Notes: a model not told the origin generated them from the letters alone. A DNA stretch of 64,000 nucleotides from Enterococcus faecium (GCF_029023785.1 NZ_CP118956.1:1-64000); one strand, 5' to 3'. Numbered from the stretch's first letter, positions 54,908 through 64,000 are shown. A program made the numbers and translations.

Positions 54908-56095
54908 TTGGGAATCAATGGGAAAAAGAGGATATCGGTATTTGGGTTAGGTTATGTTGGTCTAGCGAATTCATTGTTATTAGGTCAGCATGAAGAGGTG
55001 GTGGGCTATGATATTGATAGTCACAAGATAACATTATTGGAACAAGGTGGCTCACCTTTAATCGATGATTACATCGAGAAATTTATTAAAGAGAAACGTT
55101 CGAATGTGAGCTATACTAGTGATTTTGAGCAGGCGGTTTTACATGGAGAGTATTTGGTGATTGCAACGCCAACAGACTATGATGAATCAACAGATTATTT
55201 TAATACATCGTCTATTGAAGACGTGATTGAAAAAGCAATTCAAATCAAAGCTGATGCGAAGTTCATTATCAAATCTACGATTCCAATCGGCTATGTTGCA
55301 ACCCTAAAAAAACAATTTCCAAGTGTTCAAACTATTATTTTTTGTCCTGAGTTTTTGAGGGAAGGAACAGCACTGTATGACAATCTTTATCCGTCTAGGA
55401 TCATCATTGGTGATACAACTGATGCAGCAAAAGAAATAGGTGCTTTATTTTTGAGAAATGTCTGGGATAAGGAAGTGCCTGTGCTATACACTGGTGAAAC
55501 AGAGGCGGAAGCAATCAAGTTATTTGCCAATACTTACTTAGCCCTTCGTGTCGCTTATTTTAATGAATTAGACACTTTTGCGCAGATAAATGGACTTGAA
55601 TCTCGACAAATCATTGAAGGAATGGGATTAGATGCGCGCATCGGTTCTCACTATAACAACCCAAGTTTTGGTTATGGTGGCTATTGTTTGCCTAAAGATA
55701 CCAAGCAGTTAAAACAAAATTATCGTCAAGTCCCTGAGAGATTAATTTCAGCGATTGTTGCATCAAATGATGTTCGAAAAGATTTTGTTGCTGATAAAAT
55801 TATGGCGAAAAACCCTAAAACAGTCGGTATTTATCGTTTAACGATGAAGCATGGTAGCGATAACTTTAGATATAGTGCGATTCAAGATGTTATGACAAGA
55901 CTACAATCTAAGGGTGTTGAAATTGTTATTTACGAACCAACTTTAAGTGCGCCAAATTTTAAGGGAATTCAACTTGTGCATAGTTTAGAAGACTTTAAAC
56001 AGGCGGCTGAGATTATAGTTGCCAATCGATGGGATGAAAACCTACGCGACGTTGCACATAAAGTGCACACTCACGATGTATTTGTGAGAGATTAA
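54908..56095 (+). CDS. hasB: UDP-glucose 6-dehydrogenase (HasB-like)
   Basis: The 395-aa enzyme oxidises UDP-glucose to UDP-glucuronate, a precursor of hyaluronan. The N-terminal Rossmann motif is VFGLGYVGLA, the active-site Cys lies in GYGGYCLPKDTKQ (~260), and KLFANTYLALRVAYFNELD is the conserved helix. The sequence follows the streptococcal HasB pattern closely (CPEFLREG, ALYDNLYPSRII). TTG 54908 is the only usable start in frame; GAAAGGAA is about 12 bases upstream. It is the first gene of a two-gene operon. Confidence 0.93.
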   Translation: MGINGKKRISVFGLGYVGLANSLLLGQHEEVVGYDIDSHKITLLEQGGSPLIDDYIEKFIKEKRSNVSYTSDFEQAVLHGEYLVIATPTDYDESTDYFNTSSIEDVIEKAIQIKADAKFIIKSTIPIGYVATLKKQFPSVQTIIFCPEFLREGTALYDNLYPSRIIIGDTTDAAKEIGALFLRNVWDKEVPVLYTGETEAEAIKLFANTYLALRVAYFNELDTFAQINGLESRQIIEGMGLDARIGSHYNNPSFGYGGYCLPKDTKQLKQNYRQVPERLISAIVASNDVRKDFVADKIMAKNPKTVGIYRLTMKHGSDNFRYSAIQDVMTRLQSKGVEIVIYEPTLSAPNFKGIQLVHSLEDFKQAAEIIVANRWDENLRDVAHKVHTHDVFVRD

Positions 56096-56131
56096 AATAT
56101 AAAATCTATCAAATGGATTAATGGAGAGAAA

Positions 56132-57325
56132 ATGTTAAACTTTTTAAGTATATTTTTATTGGTTTATGGTGTGCTTGCTATTTCGCACATTGTATTTCAA
56201 ATTATTCTATGTCATAGTGACCATAGACGACAGAACAAGAAATCATTTAAGGATTTCCATAGTAACTATAAGGCTAGTGTTTCGGTCATAGTGCCTGCCT
56301 ATAACGAAGTACCACAAATTTTGAAGAATTGTATTGATTCTATTGTGGCACAAAAAATACCTGACCTCGAGATTATTGTTGTTGATGACGGCTCAAAAAA
56401 TCGTGAAGAATTGATTGAAAAAGTCTATAACACTTATCAATCGAATCCAAATGTTAAAATTTTATTGCCTGATGAAAACAAAGGCAAGCGTCACTGTCAA
56501 AAACTTGGATTTGATATTGCTAAAGGTGATATTATTGTCACAGTGGATTCAGATACCTTACTACATGATGAGAATGCTGTTGAAAAATTAATTCAGCGTT
56601 TTGCTGATAAGAAAGTTGGTGCTGTCACAGGTGATGTTCGAGTCGAAAACAAGAATACAAACATCTTAACACGTCTTATTACGTATCGCTATTGGTCTGC
56701 TTTTCACCAAGAGCGAGCAGCTCAAAGCCGCTTTCACGTTGTCATGTGTTGCTCTGGACCATTTTCAGCCTATCGTAAAGAAATAATTGAGGAAGTTAAA
56801 GAGAAGTACATTACACAATATTTCTTAGGCGAAAATTGTACCTATGGAGATGACCGTCATTTGACAAATTTGGTTCTTGAAGCAGGCCATGAAGTTGCTT
56901 TCCAAAGTGATAGTCAAGTTTATACTTTTGTTCCTGAAACAATTGGTGGGTATATCAAACAGCAAGTAAGATGGAATAAAAGTTTCTATCGTGAGATGCT
57001 CTGGACGATTAAGTTTGCACATAAGCATCCTGCTTATATGATGTATGATTTGGTCATGCAATTTATCTTACCGTTTATGTTGGTTGTGTCTTTAATCGCT
57101 ATGGCTGTCCAAACAATTTTGTATCAGAATTTCGGACATTTATATCAGTATTTGATTATTTTGATTCTGATTGCTATTTTCCGTTCACTGTATGGTATTT
57201 ATAGAACTAAAGATGTTGGATTTTTACTCTTTGTTATCTATGGCTTTATGCACGTACTAATTTTATTACCTGTTAGATTCTATGCACTATTCACATTGAA
57301 ATCGACAAAATGGGGAACGCGATAA
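56132..57325 (+). CDS. hasA: hyaluronan synthase-like glycosyltransferase (HasA-like)
   Basis: The 397-aa membrane GT2 enzyme would polymerise UDP-GlcNAc and UDP-GlcUA and extrude the chain. An N-terminal TM (~3-25), the GT2 domain with VIVPAYNE, VVDDGS, TVDSDTLLHD (~133), GDDRHLTN (~238) and QQVRWNKS (~277-284), then four TM/interface helices and the ending TLKSTKWGTR all match streptococcal HasA. It shares GKRHxQ and ERAAQS blocks with that family. Gap to hasB is 36 bp. A distinct chitin- or other polymer synthase is possible but less likely because hasB is adjacent. Confidence 0.88.
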   Translation: MLNFLSIFLLVYGVLAISHIVFQIILCHSDHRRQNKKSFKDFHSNYKASVSVIVPAYNEVPQILKNCIDSIVAQKIPDLEIIVVDDGSKNREELIEKVYNTYQSNPNVKILLPDENKGKRHCQKLGFDIAKGDIIVTVDSDTLLHDENAVEKLIQRFADKKVGAVTGDVRVENKNTNILTRLITYRYWSAFHQERAAQSRFHVVMCCSGPFSAYRKEIIEEVKEKYITQYFLGENCTYGDDRHLTNLVLEAGHEVAFQSDSQVYTFVPETIGGYIKQQVRWNKSFYREMLWTIKFAHKHPAYMMYDLVMQFILPFMLVVSLIAMAVQTILYQNFGHLYQYLIILILIAIFRSLYGIYRTKDVGFLLFVIYGFMHVLILLPVRFYALFTLKSTKWGTR

Positions 57326-57347
57326 ATCTTACCCATAACACTATTTT

Positions 57348-57383
57348 AAAAAAACAGCTTGCGTAAGAAAGCTGTTTTTTTTT
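57348..57383 (+). terminator. rho-independent terminator after hasA
   Basis: AAAACAGCTT pairs with AAGCTGTTTT around a seven-base loop, followed by T6. Confidence 0.88.
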
Positions 57384-57409
57384 CATTAAATAAATCGAAT
57401 TGACAAAAA

Positions 57410-58216
57410 GGTTCTGTTGCAAAGTTTTCCAAAAAATCTATTTTAGTGTAAAATTGAGAAAAAAGACAGAGAGGACAGAGTAATGAATGATTTTAAAGGC
57501 AAACAATTCCAAAAAGACGTCATTATTGTCGCTGTTGGTTACTAGCTGCGTTACAATCTAAGCTATCGTGAAGTTCAGGAATTGTTATATGATCGTGGAA
57601 TAAATGTTTGTCATACTACGATTTATCGTTGGGTGCAAGAGTACATCAAAGTCCTCTATTATCTTTGGAAGAAGAAAAATAGACAATCCTTCTATTCATG
57701 GAAAATGGACGAAACCTATATCAAAATTAAGGGACGTTGGCATTATCTTTATCGTGCAATTGATGCGGATGGCTTAACCTTAGATATCTGGTTACGAAAG
57801 AAACGGGATACGCAAGCAGCCTATGCTTTCTTAAAACGACTCCATAAACAGTTTGGTGAGCCGAAAGCAATTGTGACCGATAAAGCACCTTCTCTTGGCT
57901 CCGCCTTTAGAAAGTTACAGAGTGTGGGTTTATATCCTAAGACAGAGCACCGAACTGTGAAGTATCTTAACAATTTAATAGAACAAGACCATCGACCTAT
58001 TAAACGACGGAATAAATTTTATCAAAGTCTCCGTACAGCCTCTTCCACGATTAAGGGCATGGAGACCATTCGAGGAATATATAAAAAGAACCGAAGAAAT
58101 GGAACGCTCTTCGGCTTTTCGGTGTCTACTGAAATCAAGGTATTAATGGGAATAACAGCCTAAGATATTTGGAGTTCAGAGAGAGCGCGTTTGATTTTCA
58201 AACTTCGCAACAGAAC
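57410..58216 (+). mobile_element. IS6-family element (IS1216-like), defective
   Basis: The left end is GGTTCTGTTGCAAAGTTT and the right end AAACTTCGCAACAGAAC, the IS1216-type repeat with one or two changes on the right. Length is about 807 bp, as usual. No 8-bp duplication is seen. Confidence 0.88.
57483..58163 (+). pseudogene. IS6-family transposase with nonsense codon
   Basis: ATG 57483 opens MNDFKGKQFQKDVIIVAVGY, then TAG replaces a tyrosine codon at 57543, and the frame continues LRYNLSYREVQELLYDRG to the end. DDE residues are present: D in KMDETYIKI, D in IVTDKAPSL, E in LIEQDHRPIK. The single stop disables it unless suppressed. Confidence 0.9.
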
Positions 58217-58256
58217 AAATAGGGTTAATCTCATCAAGAAAAGGAGTTAGAAACAG

Positions 58257-58808
58257 TTGCGAAAATATATGATCTACCTCAGCAGTTTATTGGTCACATT
58301 TATCCTGAGTTATGCGACGATTACTTGGCTGATTATGCCCGTTCTCACTCGCTATCAAAGCCTGGCTAGGTTGATTAACCACTTTGACTATACCGCATTA
58401 ACTTTAATACTCTTATTAACGCTGATTATCTGGTTGTTTGGCATCCAGTATCACCTCAAACATTTTTCAGTTATTTATCTCTATCTTGCTTTCAGTGTGT
58501 ATTTATTACTGTTATTCATGGTGCTTTTTACTAAAACAACGGATTTTCAGGCGATATCACTGAATCCTTTTGACTTTATAAAAGCGGATACCAGAACGAT
58601 TCAAGAGGCAGTGCTAAATATTATCTACTTCATTCCTTTAGGTGGCCTTTACTGTATCAATACTGATTTCAAACAGTTTGTCATTGTCAGTTTGGTCACA
58701 CTTTTAGGAATTGAAACCATTCAATTTATCTTTTATTTGGGCACATTTGCCATTAGTGATATTATCTTGAATTTTTTGGGTTGTTTGATTGGGTATTATT
58801 GGTGTTAG
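58257..58808 (+). CDS. VanZ-like membrane protein, C-terminus cut by IS3
   Basis: TTG 58257 follows AAAGGAG. The 183-aa protein has five TM helices and the VanZ-domain pattern (..NIIYFIPLGGLYC..). The IS3 left end enters at 58800 and supplies the last two residues and the stop, so only the extreme C-terminus is missing. VanZ-like proteins are linked to glycopeptide or lipoglycopeptide tolerance in some hosts; here the role is unknown. Function may be kept because the loss is small. Confidence 0.75.
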   Translation: MRKYMIYLSSLLVTFILSYATITWLIMPVLTRYQSLARLINHFDYTALTLILLLTLIIWLFGIQYHLKHFSVIYLYLAFSVYLLLLFMVLFTKTTDFQAISLNPFDFIKADTRTIQEAVLNIIYFIPLGGLYCINTDFKQFVIVSLVTLLGIETIQFIFYLGTFAISDIILNFLGCLIGYYWC

Positions 58809-58878
58809 TATCAAATCTTAGACAGCTTTTCGTAGAGACAAGAATAAATTAAACTTATCTACGAGAGGATGAATTTTT

Positions 58879-59133
58879 ATGACCCGATATGAAGAAAATT
58901 TTAAACAAATGATTGTTGAACTGAATCAAACTGGACGTTCTGTTCGAGGGTTAGCGAAAGAATATGGCTTATCTGAAGCAACGATTTACAAATGGAAGAA
59001 TTTATATTTACCTGATCAGTCCACAGGACTGACTGGAAAAGAAGTAGCTGAACTGAGAAAAGAAAATGCTCGTTTAAATGAGGAACTTGAAATCTTAAAA
59101 AAAGCCGCAGCCATATTCTCTCGGAAAACCTAA
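58879..59133 (+). CDS. IS3-family OrfA, 84 aa
   Basis: An HTH protein (SVRGLAKEYGLSEATIYKWK) with a short C-terminal leucine zipper (..LRKENARLNEELEILKKAAA..). A7 near 59096-59103 in the overlap region is a likely -1 slippage site into OrfB. It starts at an ATG 20 bases after GAGAGGATG. Confidence 0.9.
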   Translation: MTRYEENFKQMIVELNQTGRSVRGLAKEYGLSEATIYKWKNLYLPDQSTGLTGKEVAELRKENARLNEELEILKKAAAIFSRKT

Positions 59134-59183
59134 ATTCGCTTGTTCAATTTATTGAAAAATGGTGTAAGGATTACACTGTTTCT

Positions 59184-60005
59184 TTGTTGTGTCGGTTATT
59201 AGAAATCCCTAGAAGTGTCTATTATTTTTATAAGAATAAACCGTTGACAGCTACAGAAATCAGAAATAATAAGTTGAAAAAGAAGATTTCAACAATTTTT
59301 TTTACGAATAAACAACGCTATGGTGCCACAAAGATCCATCAAGTTTTATTAAAAGAAGGGATTTCAGTATCTCTTAAACATGTCCAAAAGCTAATGAAAC
59401 AATTAAATTTAAGGTCGATTGTAGTTAAAAAATATAGACCTCAAAGGTCTAATAAACCGATCATTTCAAAAGAGAATCTCTTAAATCAGGACTTTTCTAC
59501 TGAAACGATCTGTGAGAAATGGGCAGCTGACATTACGTACATTCCTACTAAGAAAAATGGTTGGTGTTACTTATCTTCAATCATGGATTTACACACGAAA
59601 AAAATTATTAGTTATACATTTTCAAAACGAATGACTGTGGATTGTGTCATTCAAACATTGAATAAAGCAAAAATACATTATCACATTCCAGAAGGAATGA
59701 TTCTACACACTGACTTGGGCAGCCAATACACAGCAAGAGAAGTGGAACAATGGCTTAAAACCAACAAAATAAGGCATTCTTATAGTAGAAAAGGAACACC
59801 TTATGATAATGCTGGAATCGAATCTTTCCATGCCTCATTGAAAAAAGAAGAAGTCTACACGACTAGCTACTCAGATTTTGAAGAAGCAAATCGAGCGCTA
59901 TTTAGCTACATTGAAGGATTTTATAACCGAAATCGAATCCATAGCTCGATTCACTATCTAACCCCACAGGAATTTGAAGAATTAGCAAAAGAAAAAATGG
60001 CTTAA
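59184..60005 (+). CDS. IS3-family OrfB (DDE integrase core)
   Basis: The 273-aa frame has HTH_21 (..TNKQRYGATKIHQVLLKEG..) and the catalytic triad D in WAADITYIPT, D in ILHTDLGSQYT and E in NAGIESFHASLKKE. The frame is open upstream of the ATG, as expected for a frameshifted OrfAB product. Intact. Confidence 0.92.
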   Translation: MLCRLLEIPRSVYYFYKNKPLTATEIRNNKLKKKISTIFFTNKQRYGATKIHQVLLKEGISVSLKHVQKLMKQLNLRSIVVKKYRPQRSNKPIISKENLLNQDFSTETICEKWAADITYIPTKKNGWCYLSSIMDLHTKKIISYTFSKRMTVDCVIQTLNKAKIHYHIPEGMILHTDLGSQYTAREVEQWLKTNKIRHSYSRKGTPYDNAGIESFHASLKKEEVYTTSYSDFEEANRALFSYIEGFYNRNRIHSSIHYLTPQEFEELAKEKMA

Positions 60006-60047
60006 CCGTCTCTACTAAAATGTGTCCAAGATATTGACTCAAATCCA

Positions 60048-60619
60048 AAATTGAAGAAATGAAAAAGTTCGGCGCAGAAAAAATTTTCATCGAGAAACAA
60101 TCTGGAGCAACGATTACTCATCGACCGATTTTCCAGGAAGCTTTAGAGTTTGTCCGAGACCAAGATATTTTTATTGTCGAAGCAATCGACCGACTTGGAA
60201 GAAATTACGACGAAATCATTGCTTCAGTCAATTACCTAAAGAAGAAAAACGTGCAGCTGATCATCACCAGTCTACCGATCATGGCTGAAGCAATTGGCAA
60301 TCCTCTTTTGGATAAATTCATTAAAGATTTAATCATCCAAATTTTGGCCATGATTGCAGAGCAAGAGCGTACCGAATCTAAACGACGCCAGGCGCAAGGC
60401 ATTAAAATTGCAAAAGCAAATGGCGTCTATAAAGGTCGTCCAAAACTCTATAGTGCAGATACAAAAAATCCTCAACGATGTTTAGTTTATGAAAACATCG
60501 TTAAGGATTTAAATGAGGGCATAGCTATTTCAAAAATTGCTAAAAACTACAATATTACTAGACAAACTATTTACAGAATTAAGAATGATATTGAGTATAA
60601 CAGTAATCAAATGAATTAA
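60048..60619 (+). pseudogene. serine resolvase, N-terminus lost to IS3
   Basis: The frame ([20 protein letters not shown]..) is a resolvase/invertase of the small serine recombinase family with the [10 protein letters not shown] motif and a C-terminal HTH (..[19 protein letters not shown]). The first 35 or so residues with the nucleophilic serine are missing because the IS3 right end lies at 60047. Any protein made from ATG 60059 (186 aa) could bind DNA but not cut it. Confidence 0.85.
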
Positions 60620-62046
60620 AAAAGTTCTTTATACATTAAAATTTCTTCTTTTAACTCATCAATTCTAGGAGATCTAACATCAGAATCAGCAATTGCATTT
60701 AATAACTCATCAATATTTTCTTTATTCGCTAGTAAAGGATCATAGTATTTTATATTCTTTTTAATTAATTCCAGAGTTTTTATATTTTGTTCTTTGTAAT
60801 TAGCTAGAATTTCTTCTACAGTTTCGCCTGAAATCATAGCCATATCTGAACCAGTATTGATTCCTTTGAATGGATAAGGTTCTTTATCATATGCCTTTAT
60901 CATTTCTACTAAATCATCATATCCTAAGTGTTTTTTAACATACAGCATAAAATTTATTAATGTAAAAAATGGCATTGAAGAATAGTCTGGAAATATAAAT
61001 TGAAACAGTTTGTTCGCAAAATATTTATCATCATCATTGCTTTCTGGTGACACTGACAGGCTGCTAAGCCACTTTAAATACAATTCAAATATAATTATTT
61101 GTTTTTGTGAATTATCTTCATTCTCATCATAAATAAGTTTATCGGGTAAAAGATTATCTAAGTTATCTACTAAAGATAGGCTATTAGCTTTCTTGGCATA
61201 AGATATTAATTTTAAAATATTATTATTTAGGAATAATCTATATTCTTCTCCAGATAATTCTTCTAAAAATTGTGATAGGAATTGATTATATCTGTTACTA
61301 GAATTCCAATTAAAAATAGAGTTTTTTGTATAGATATCGAAAAAATCATTTACTTTTTTTATATCTATATTCTTTCCTTCAAGATACACACATTTTATTT
61401 CGGAATAAATAAATTTGGATAAACGCTCATAAACATCATAATCGATAGTATTGTACGTATTTATTTCATCAAATTTATTCATGTCTATACTAGTGAAAAA
61501 GATAGACATAAATTCTAATTTTTTTTCATAGTCTTTATTTTCTTCACATTGATCTATATACATATCCATCAGATCGATTTCTTCTATCTCTCCATGTTGA
61601 TCCACTGAATTCCATATGAGAGACCATATTTCTTTCTGAACAGCTTCATTCTTGGATAAGTTACTAATATATCTTTTCCTACATTCTGTTCTATATTTAA
61701 CGGTTTCACTAGAATTGTTTTTTGAATAAGTACGCTTGTTAATAATCCAAAAATAGCACCTAACTAACGATAGAATAGATAAGCTTATGCCGATTACATA
61801 TAAAAGAAGTACTATACAGTTAAGTTTTCTATAAAACTCATTACTTGCTGAATTTGTTTGATAGAAAAGTAAAGGCAATGTTAACAATATTAGTCCAAAA
61901 GACAGTTTTTTTATTTTTATAACTTGATCAAATACTACCATTTTATCCCAATCAACAGCATTCTCATTTTCAAATAAAAATGTAGCAATTGGTATAAATA
62001 ATGCCAACACTGTACTTGTTATATTCCATAAAAATCCCGAATCCAT
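60616..62046 (-). CDS. unknown membrane protein, 476 aa
   Basis: ATG 62046 follows ATAGGAGG by 9 bases. The first 115 residues hold three or four TM helices (~8-26, ~50-66, ~82-102); the rest is a large soluble, acidic, mostly helical domain (..[39 protein letters not shown]..). No family is recognised. It is the second gene of a short operon with the split gene upstream (44-bp gap). It overlaps the resolvase fragment end by four bases, convergently. A membrane-anchored sensor or effector is possible, but nothing proves it. Confidence 0.7.
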   Translation of the reverse strand: MDSGFLWNITSTVLALFIPIATFLFENENAVDWDKMVVFDQVIKIKKLSFGLILLTLPLLFYQTNSASNEFYRKLNCIVLLLYVIGISLSILSLVRCYFWIINKRTYSKNNSSETVKYRTECRKRYISNLSKNEAVQKEIWSLIWNSVDQHGEIEEIDLMDMYIDQCEENKDYEKKLEFMSIFFTSIDMNKFDEINTYNTIDYDVYERLSKFIYSEIKCVYLEGKNIDIKKVNDFFDIYTKNSIFNWNSSNRYNQFLSQFLEELSGEEYRLFLNNNILKLISYAKKANSLSLVDNLDNLLPDKLIYDENEDNSQKQIIIFELYLKWLSSLSVSPESNDDDKYFANKLFQFIFPDYSSMPFFTLINFMLYVKKHLGYDDLVEMIKAYDKEPYPFKGINTGSDMAMISGETVEEILANYKEQNIKTLELIKKNIKYYDPLLANKENIDELLNAIADSDVRSPRIDELKEEILMYKELF

Positions 62047-62155
62047 AATTATTTTCCTCCTATATAAAATTTGTAAAATGTAAATATAATTACTCAATTA
62101 TCTTTTTAAAAGCTTCCTCCATTAATATAATATTATCATCCAAATCGTCGATGTT

Positions 62156-63480
62156 GGGAGCGTCAATAATTTTGTGTAAATAACTCGTCCTTCTGCAAAA
62201 TAATGGGTTACTCAGTAAACATTGAAGCTAATGTATCCGTCACTTGTTGGAAGCCTTTATGGCTTCTATTTAAGAATTTTTGATTGTATGTATCAAAGAT
62301 GGATACTAGGAAACGCTCTAGTGATTCTTCATTTTGAAACTGATCTTTTCTGCGGCTGTATTTCTTGATTTGTTTATTGAAAGATTCGATTAAATTAGTT
62401 GAGTAAATGCTTCGGCGGATACCAGGCGGAAACTCATAAAAAGTCAATAAATCTTGATTTTTTATCAGTGACTGCGTCACTTTAGGATAAGTTTTCTGCC
62501 ACTTCTCAATCATACTCCCTAAAAAGGTATTTGCCTCTTCCTTTGAGCTAGCTTGATAAACAGCCTTAAAATCATCACAGATTTCTTTTCGATCTTTGAC
62601 ACGTACTTTATGAGCAATATTACGGGAAACGTGAACACAGCAATGTTAGTATTTAGCTTTAGGATAAATCTGGTGAATCGTATCTTTCATGCCTTTTAAG
62701 CCATCGGTAATAAACAGTAAGACATCATGAACCCCTCTGGAGTAAATGTCCTGTAACAACTCATTCCAAACGTAGGTCGATTCAGTCGGAGCAATCGCAT
62801 AACTTAGTACTTCTTTAGTGCCGTCTTCTCGTATACCAATGGCAATATAGATTGCTTCTTTGGAGACGGTTTGCCGTTTTAAAGGAATATAAGTAGCATC
62901 CATGAAAATAGCGACATACTTATCATTTAGAGTTCTAACTTTAAATGCATTTACTTCTTCAGTCAGCACTTTAGTCATGTTGGACATGGTTTGGGGCGTG
63001 TAGTGATGCCCATACATTTTCTCAATCAAGTCTGCGATTTCCGACATGGTAATACCTTTTCGGAAGAGGTGAATGATGGTCTCCTCTAAGGTATCATTCG
63101 TCCGTCTATAAGCAGGAACAGTCTGTTGCTTGAACTCGCCGTTGCGGTCGCGCGGAATCTGGAGATGAAGTTCCCCGTACTCGGTCTTGACCGTACGGTC
63201 ATAGGAGCCGTTACGAGAATTACCCGTGTTAAAACCAATACGATCGTACTTTTCGTAATCGAGGAAAGCCGTTAACTCCGTTTTGAGAAGCGTATTGACA
63301 GCTTTTTCCAAATGGACACGGAATAATTCATTCAAATCGCCTTTGTTCGCTAGAGTCTTTAGAATTTCTGTAGTAAAATCGTTCATATGGAAGTCCTCTT
63401 TTCTGTGAATGTGTTGTGGTAACTCTATTCTACAGAAGGGACTTCCTTTTTTCTATTTACACAAAATATTTTACACTCTC
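62156..63480 (-). mobile_element. IS256-family element with 8-bp target duplication
   Basis: TCGATGTT occurs at 62148-62155 and 63481-63488, a clean 8-bp duplication. The ends are inverted repeats: GGGAGCGTCAATAATTTTG on the left and, reversed, GAGAGTGTAAAATATTTTG on the right, both continuing TGTAAATA. Length 1325 bp is normal for the family. Confidence 0.95.
62208..63386 (-). pseudogene. IS256-family (mutator) transposase, nonsense codon
   Basis: The frame MNDFTTEILKTLANKGDLNE runs to ..IHQIYPKAKY, then TAA at 62646-62648 replaces the usual CAA, and continues HCCVHVSRNIAHKV to ..DTLASMFTE. DDE residues are present (D in IFMDATYIP, D in LFITDGLKGMKD, E in NLIESFNKQIKK). Only this stop breaks it. 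Confidence 0.9.
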
Positions 63481-63817
63481 TCGATGTTACATCTATAGAA
63501 TTCTTTTATTACTTTCAAAGTATCTAAAGTTATCACAAATGATAGTTTTTCCAATACATGTATTTGTAACGCTGATTCTATTCCAATATTTGATGCAATA
63601 TGATTAATAGTGCCAGTTCCATGAACATCCATTGATCCAATTCCATATATAGAAAAATATAGAGATTTGTCGATATTAAGTCTTTTCATCAACTTCAGTA
63701 TGCTTGTTTTCTTTTCTTGGTCTAAATCGTACCAATGCCTATTGTCCCATCTTTTTGTTCCTTTATACTTAAATAATTTTTTCTGTTCATTCTTGTAATA
63801 CGTAATTATATCATATG

Positions 63818-64000
63818 ATTTGTCAAATTAAGCTAGAATAAAATGCTTCTTGTACATAGCTCAAAAATATTTCGATTGGTGTTCTGTAATTCAATGATTT
63901 TCTTGGAATATGATTACGTTGATTGCTGACACTGGAAATAAATGTCTGATTCACTTCTCTAAAATCCATTGATTTCGGCAGTCCATTACGACGCAGAATC
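63818..64000 (-). mobile_element. IS30-family element entering at right edge
   Basis: From ATTTGTCAAATTAAGC at 63818 to the window end the sequence equals the left part of the element at 43462. It encodes on the minus strand the transposase C-terminus (..NYRTPIEIFLSYVQEAFYSS) with stop at 63823. The rest lies outside, so it is unknown whether this copy is complete. Confidence 0.85.

Larger units (their letters stand above)
58800..60047 (+). mobile_element. IS3-family element, complete
   Basis: The ends are imperfect inverted repeats of about 26 bp: TGGTGTTAGTATCAAATCTT at 58800 and, reversed, TGGATTTGAGTCAATATCTT at 60047, both followed by xGACA. Orf A and B are intact. No target duplication is seen, and different genes are cut on the two sides, so the copy has probably recombined with another copy. 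Confidence 0.88.
62090..63817 (-). pseudogene. unknown gene split by IS256-family insertion
   Basis: The upstream part runs from the IS30 end at 63817 down to 63481 and reads ..YYKNEQKKLFKYKGTKRWDN and later SLYFSIYGIGSMDVHGTGTI. The downstream part (62155-62090) ends ..NIILMEEAFKKIIE. Removing the IS256 element and one TCGATGTT copy restores the frame as EFYRCNIDDLDDNIIL. Its 5' end is also cut by the IS30 element. The function is unknown; it preceded the 476-aa membrane protein in an operon. Confidence 0.75.

Noticed and set aside
58257..58808. Glycopeptide resistance cluster suggested by the VanZ-like gene
   Set aside because: No vanA/B ligase, vanH, vanX or regulator genes are in the window.
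1..64000. tRNA, rRNA, replication initiator or partition genes
   Set aside because: I looked for cloverleaf-like sequences and RepA, ParA or ParB motifs and saw none.

Overview
The window looks like part of a large, low-GC conjugative plasmid of an Enterococcus, most likely E. faecium or a close relative. The evidence is an enterococcal-type sortase/pilin cluster, a Gram-positive type IV secretion operon with a MobP-type relaxase, a near-identical enterocin P gene, a pAD1-par-like type I toxin-antitoxin locus, and many IS families common in enterococci (IS3, IS30, IS6/IS1216-like, IS256, IS982). No replication initiator or partition genes are visible, so these probably lie outside the window.

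Layout. 1-5.5 kb: small plasmid genes, a roughly 540-nt structured RNA candidate of the ROOL type, an IS3 element that splits a small gene, and a complete IStron (group I intron fused to an IS200/IS605 element with tnpA and tnpB) inside another small gene. 5.5-12.2 kb: a surface pilus cluster (two sortases, backbone pilin, minor pilin, large anchored adhesin). 12.2-27.8 kb: conjugation operon (pilin-like subunit, VirD4, VirB6-like, VirB3-like, VirB4, a two-domain cell wall hydrolase, VirB8-like and accessory proteins). 27.8-30.4 kb: candidate oriT with cruciform and heptamer repeats, relaxosome accessory proteins and relaxase. 30.4-41.9 kb: DNA processing and maintenance genes (ArdC/metallopeptidase-like protein, toprim protein, topoisomerase III, AbiE toxin-antitoxin, SSB, type I toxin-antitoxin) and two intergenic regions with elaborate inverted repeats.

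42-64 kb is an IS-rich mosaic. It holds a truncated MFS gene, an OFA-family MFS transporter, a UvrA-like ATPase, an enterocin P-like locus whose immunity gene is split by IS30, a frameshifted mntH with a universal stress gene, a two-gene hyaluronan operon (hasB-hasA), a truncated VanZ-like gene, a truncated resolvase, and a two-gene operon of unknown function whose first gene is split by an IS256-family element. Two same-orientation copies of one IS30 element lie at 43.5 kb and at the right edge and bracket this block. Three copies or fragments of one IS3 element mark rearrangement joints.

Together the left 42 kb form a coherent transfer module: adhesion and mating-pair contact by pili, a secretion channel, relaxosome, processing of entering DNA, and stabilisation by toxin-antitoxin loci. 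The right 22 kb is acquired cargo. Several genes need one extra base in a short A-run or similar spot to be intact, so sequence errors should be separated from real decay before drawing conclusions.
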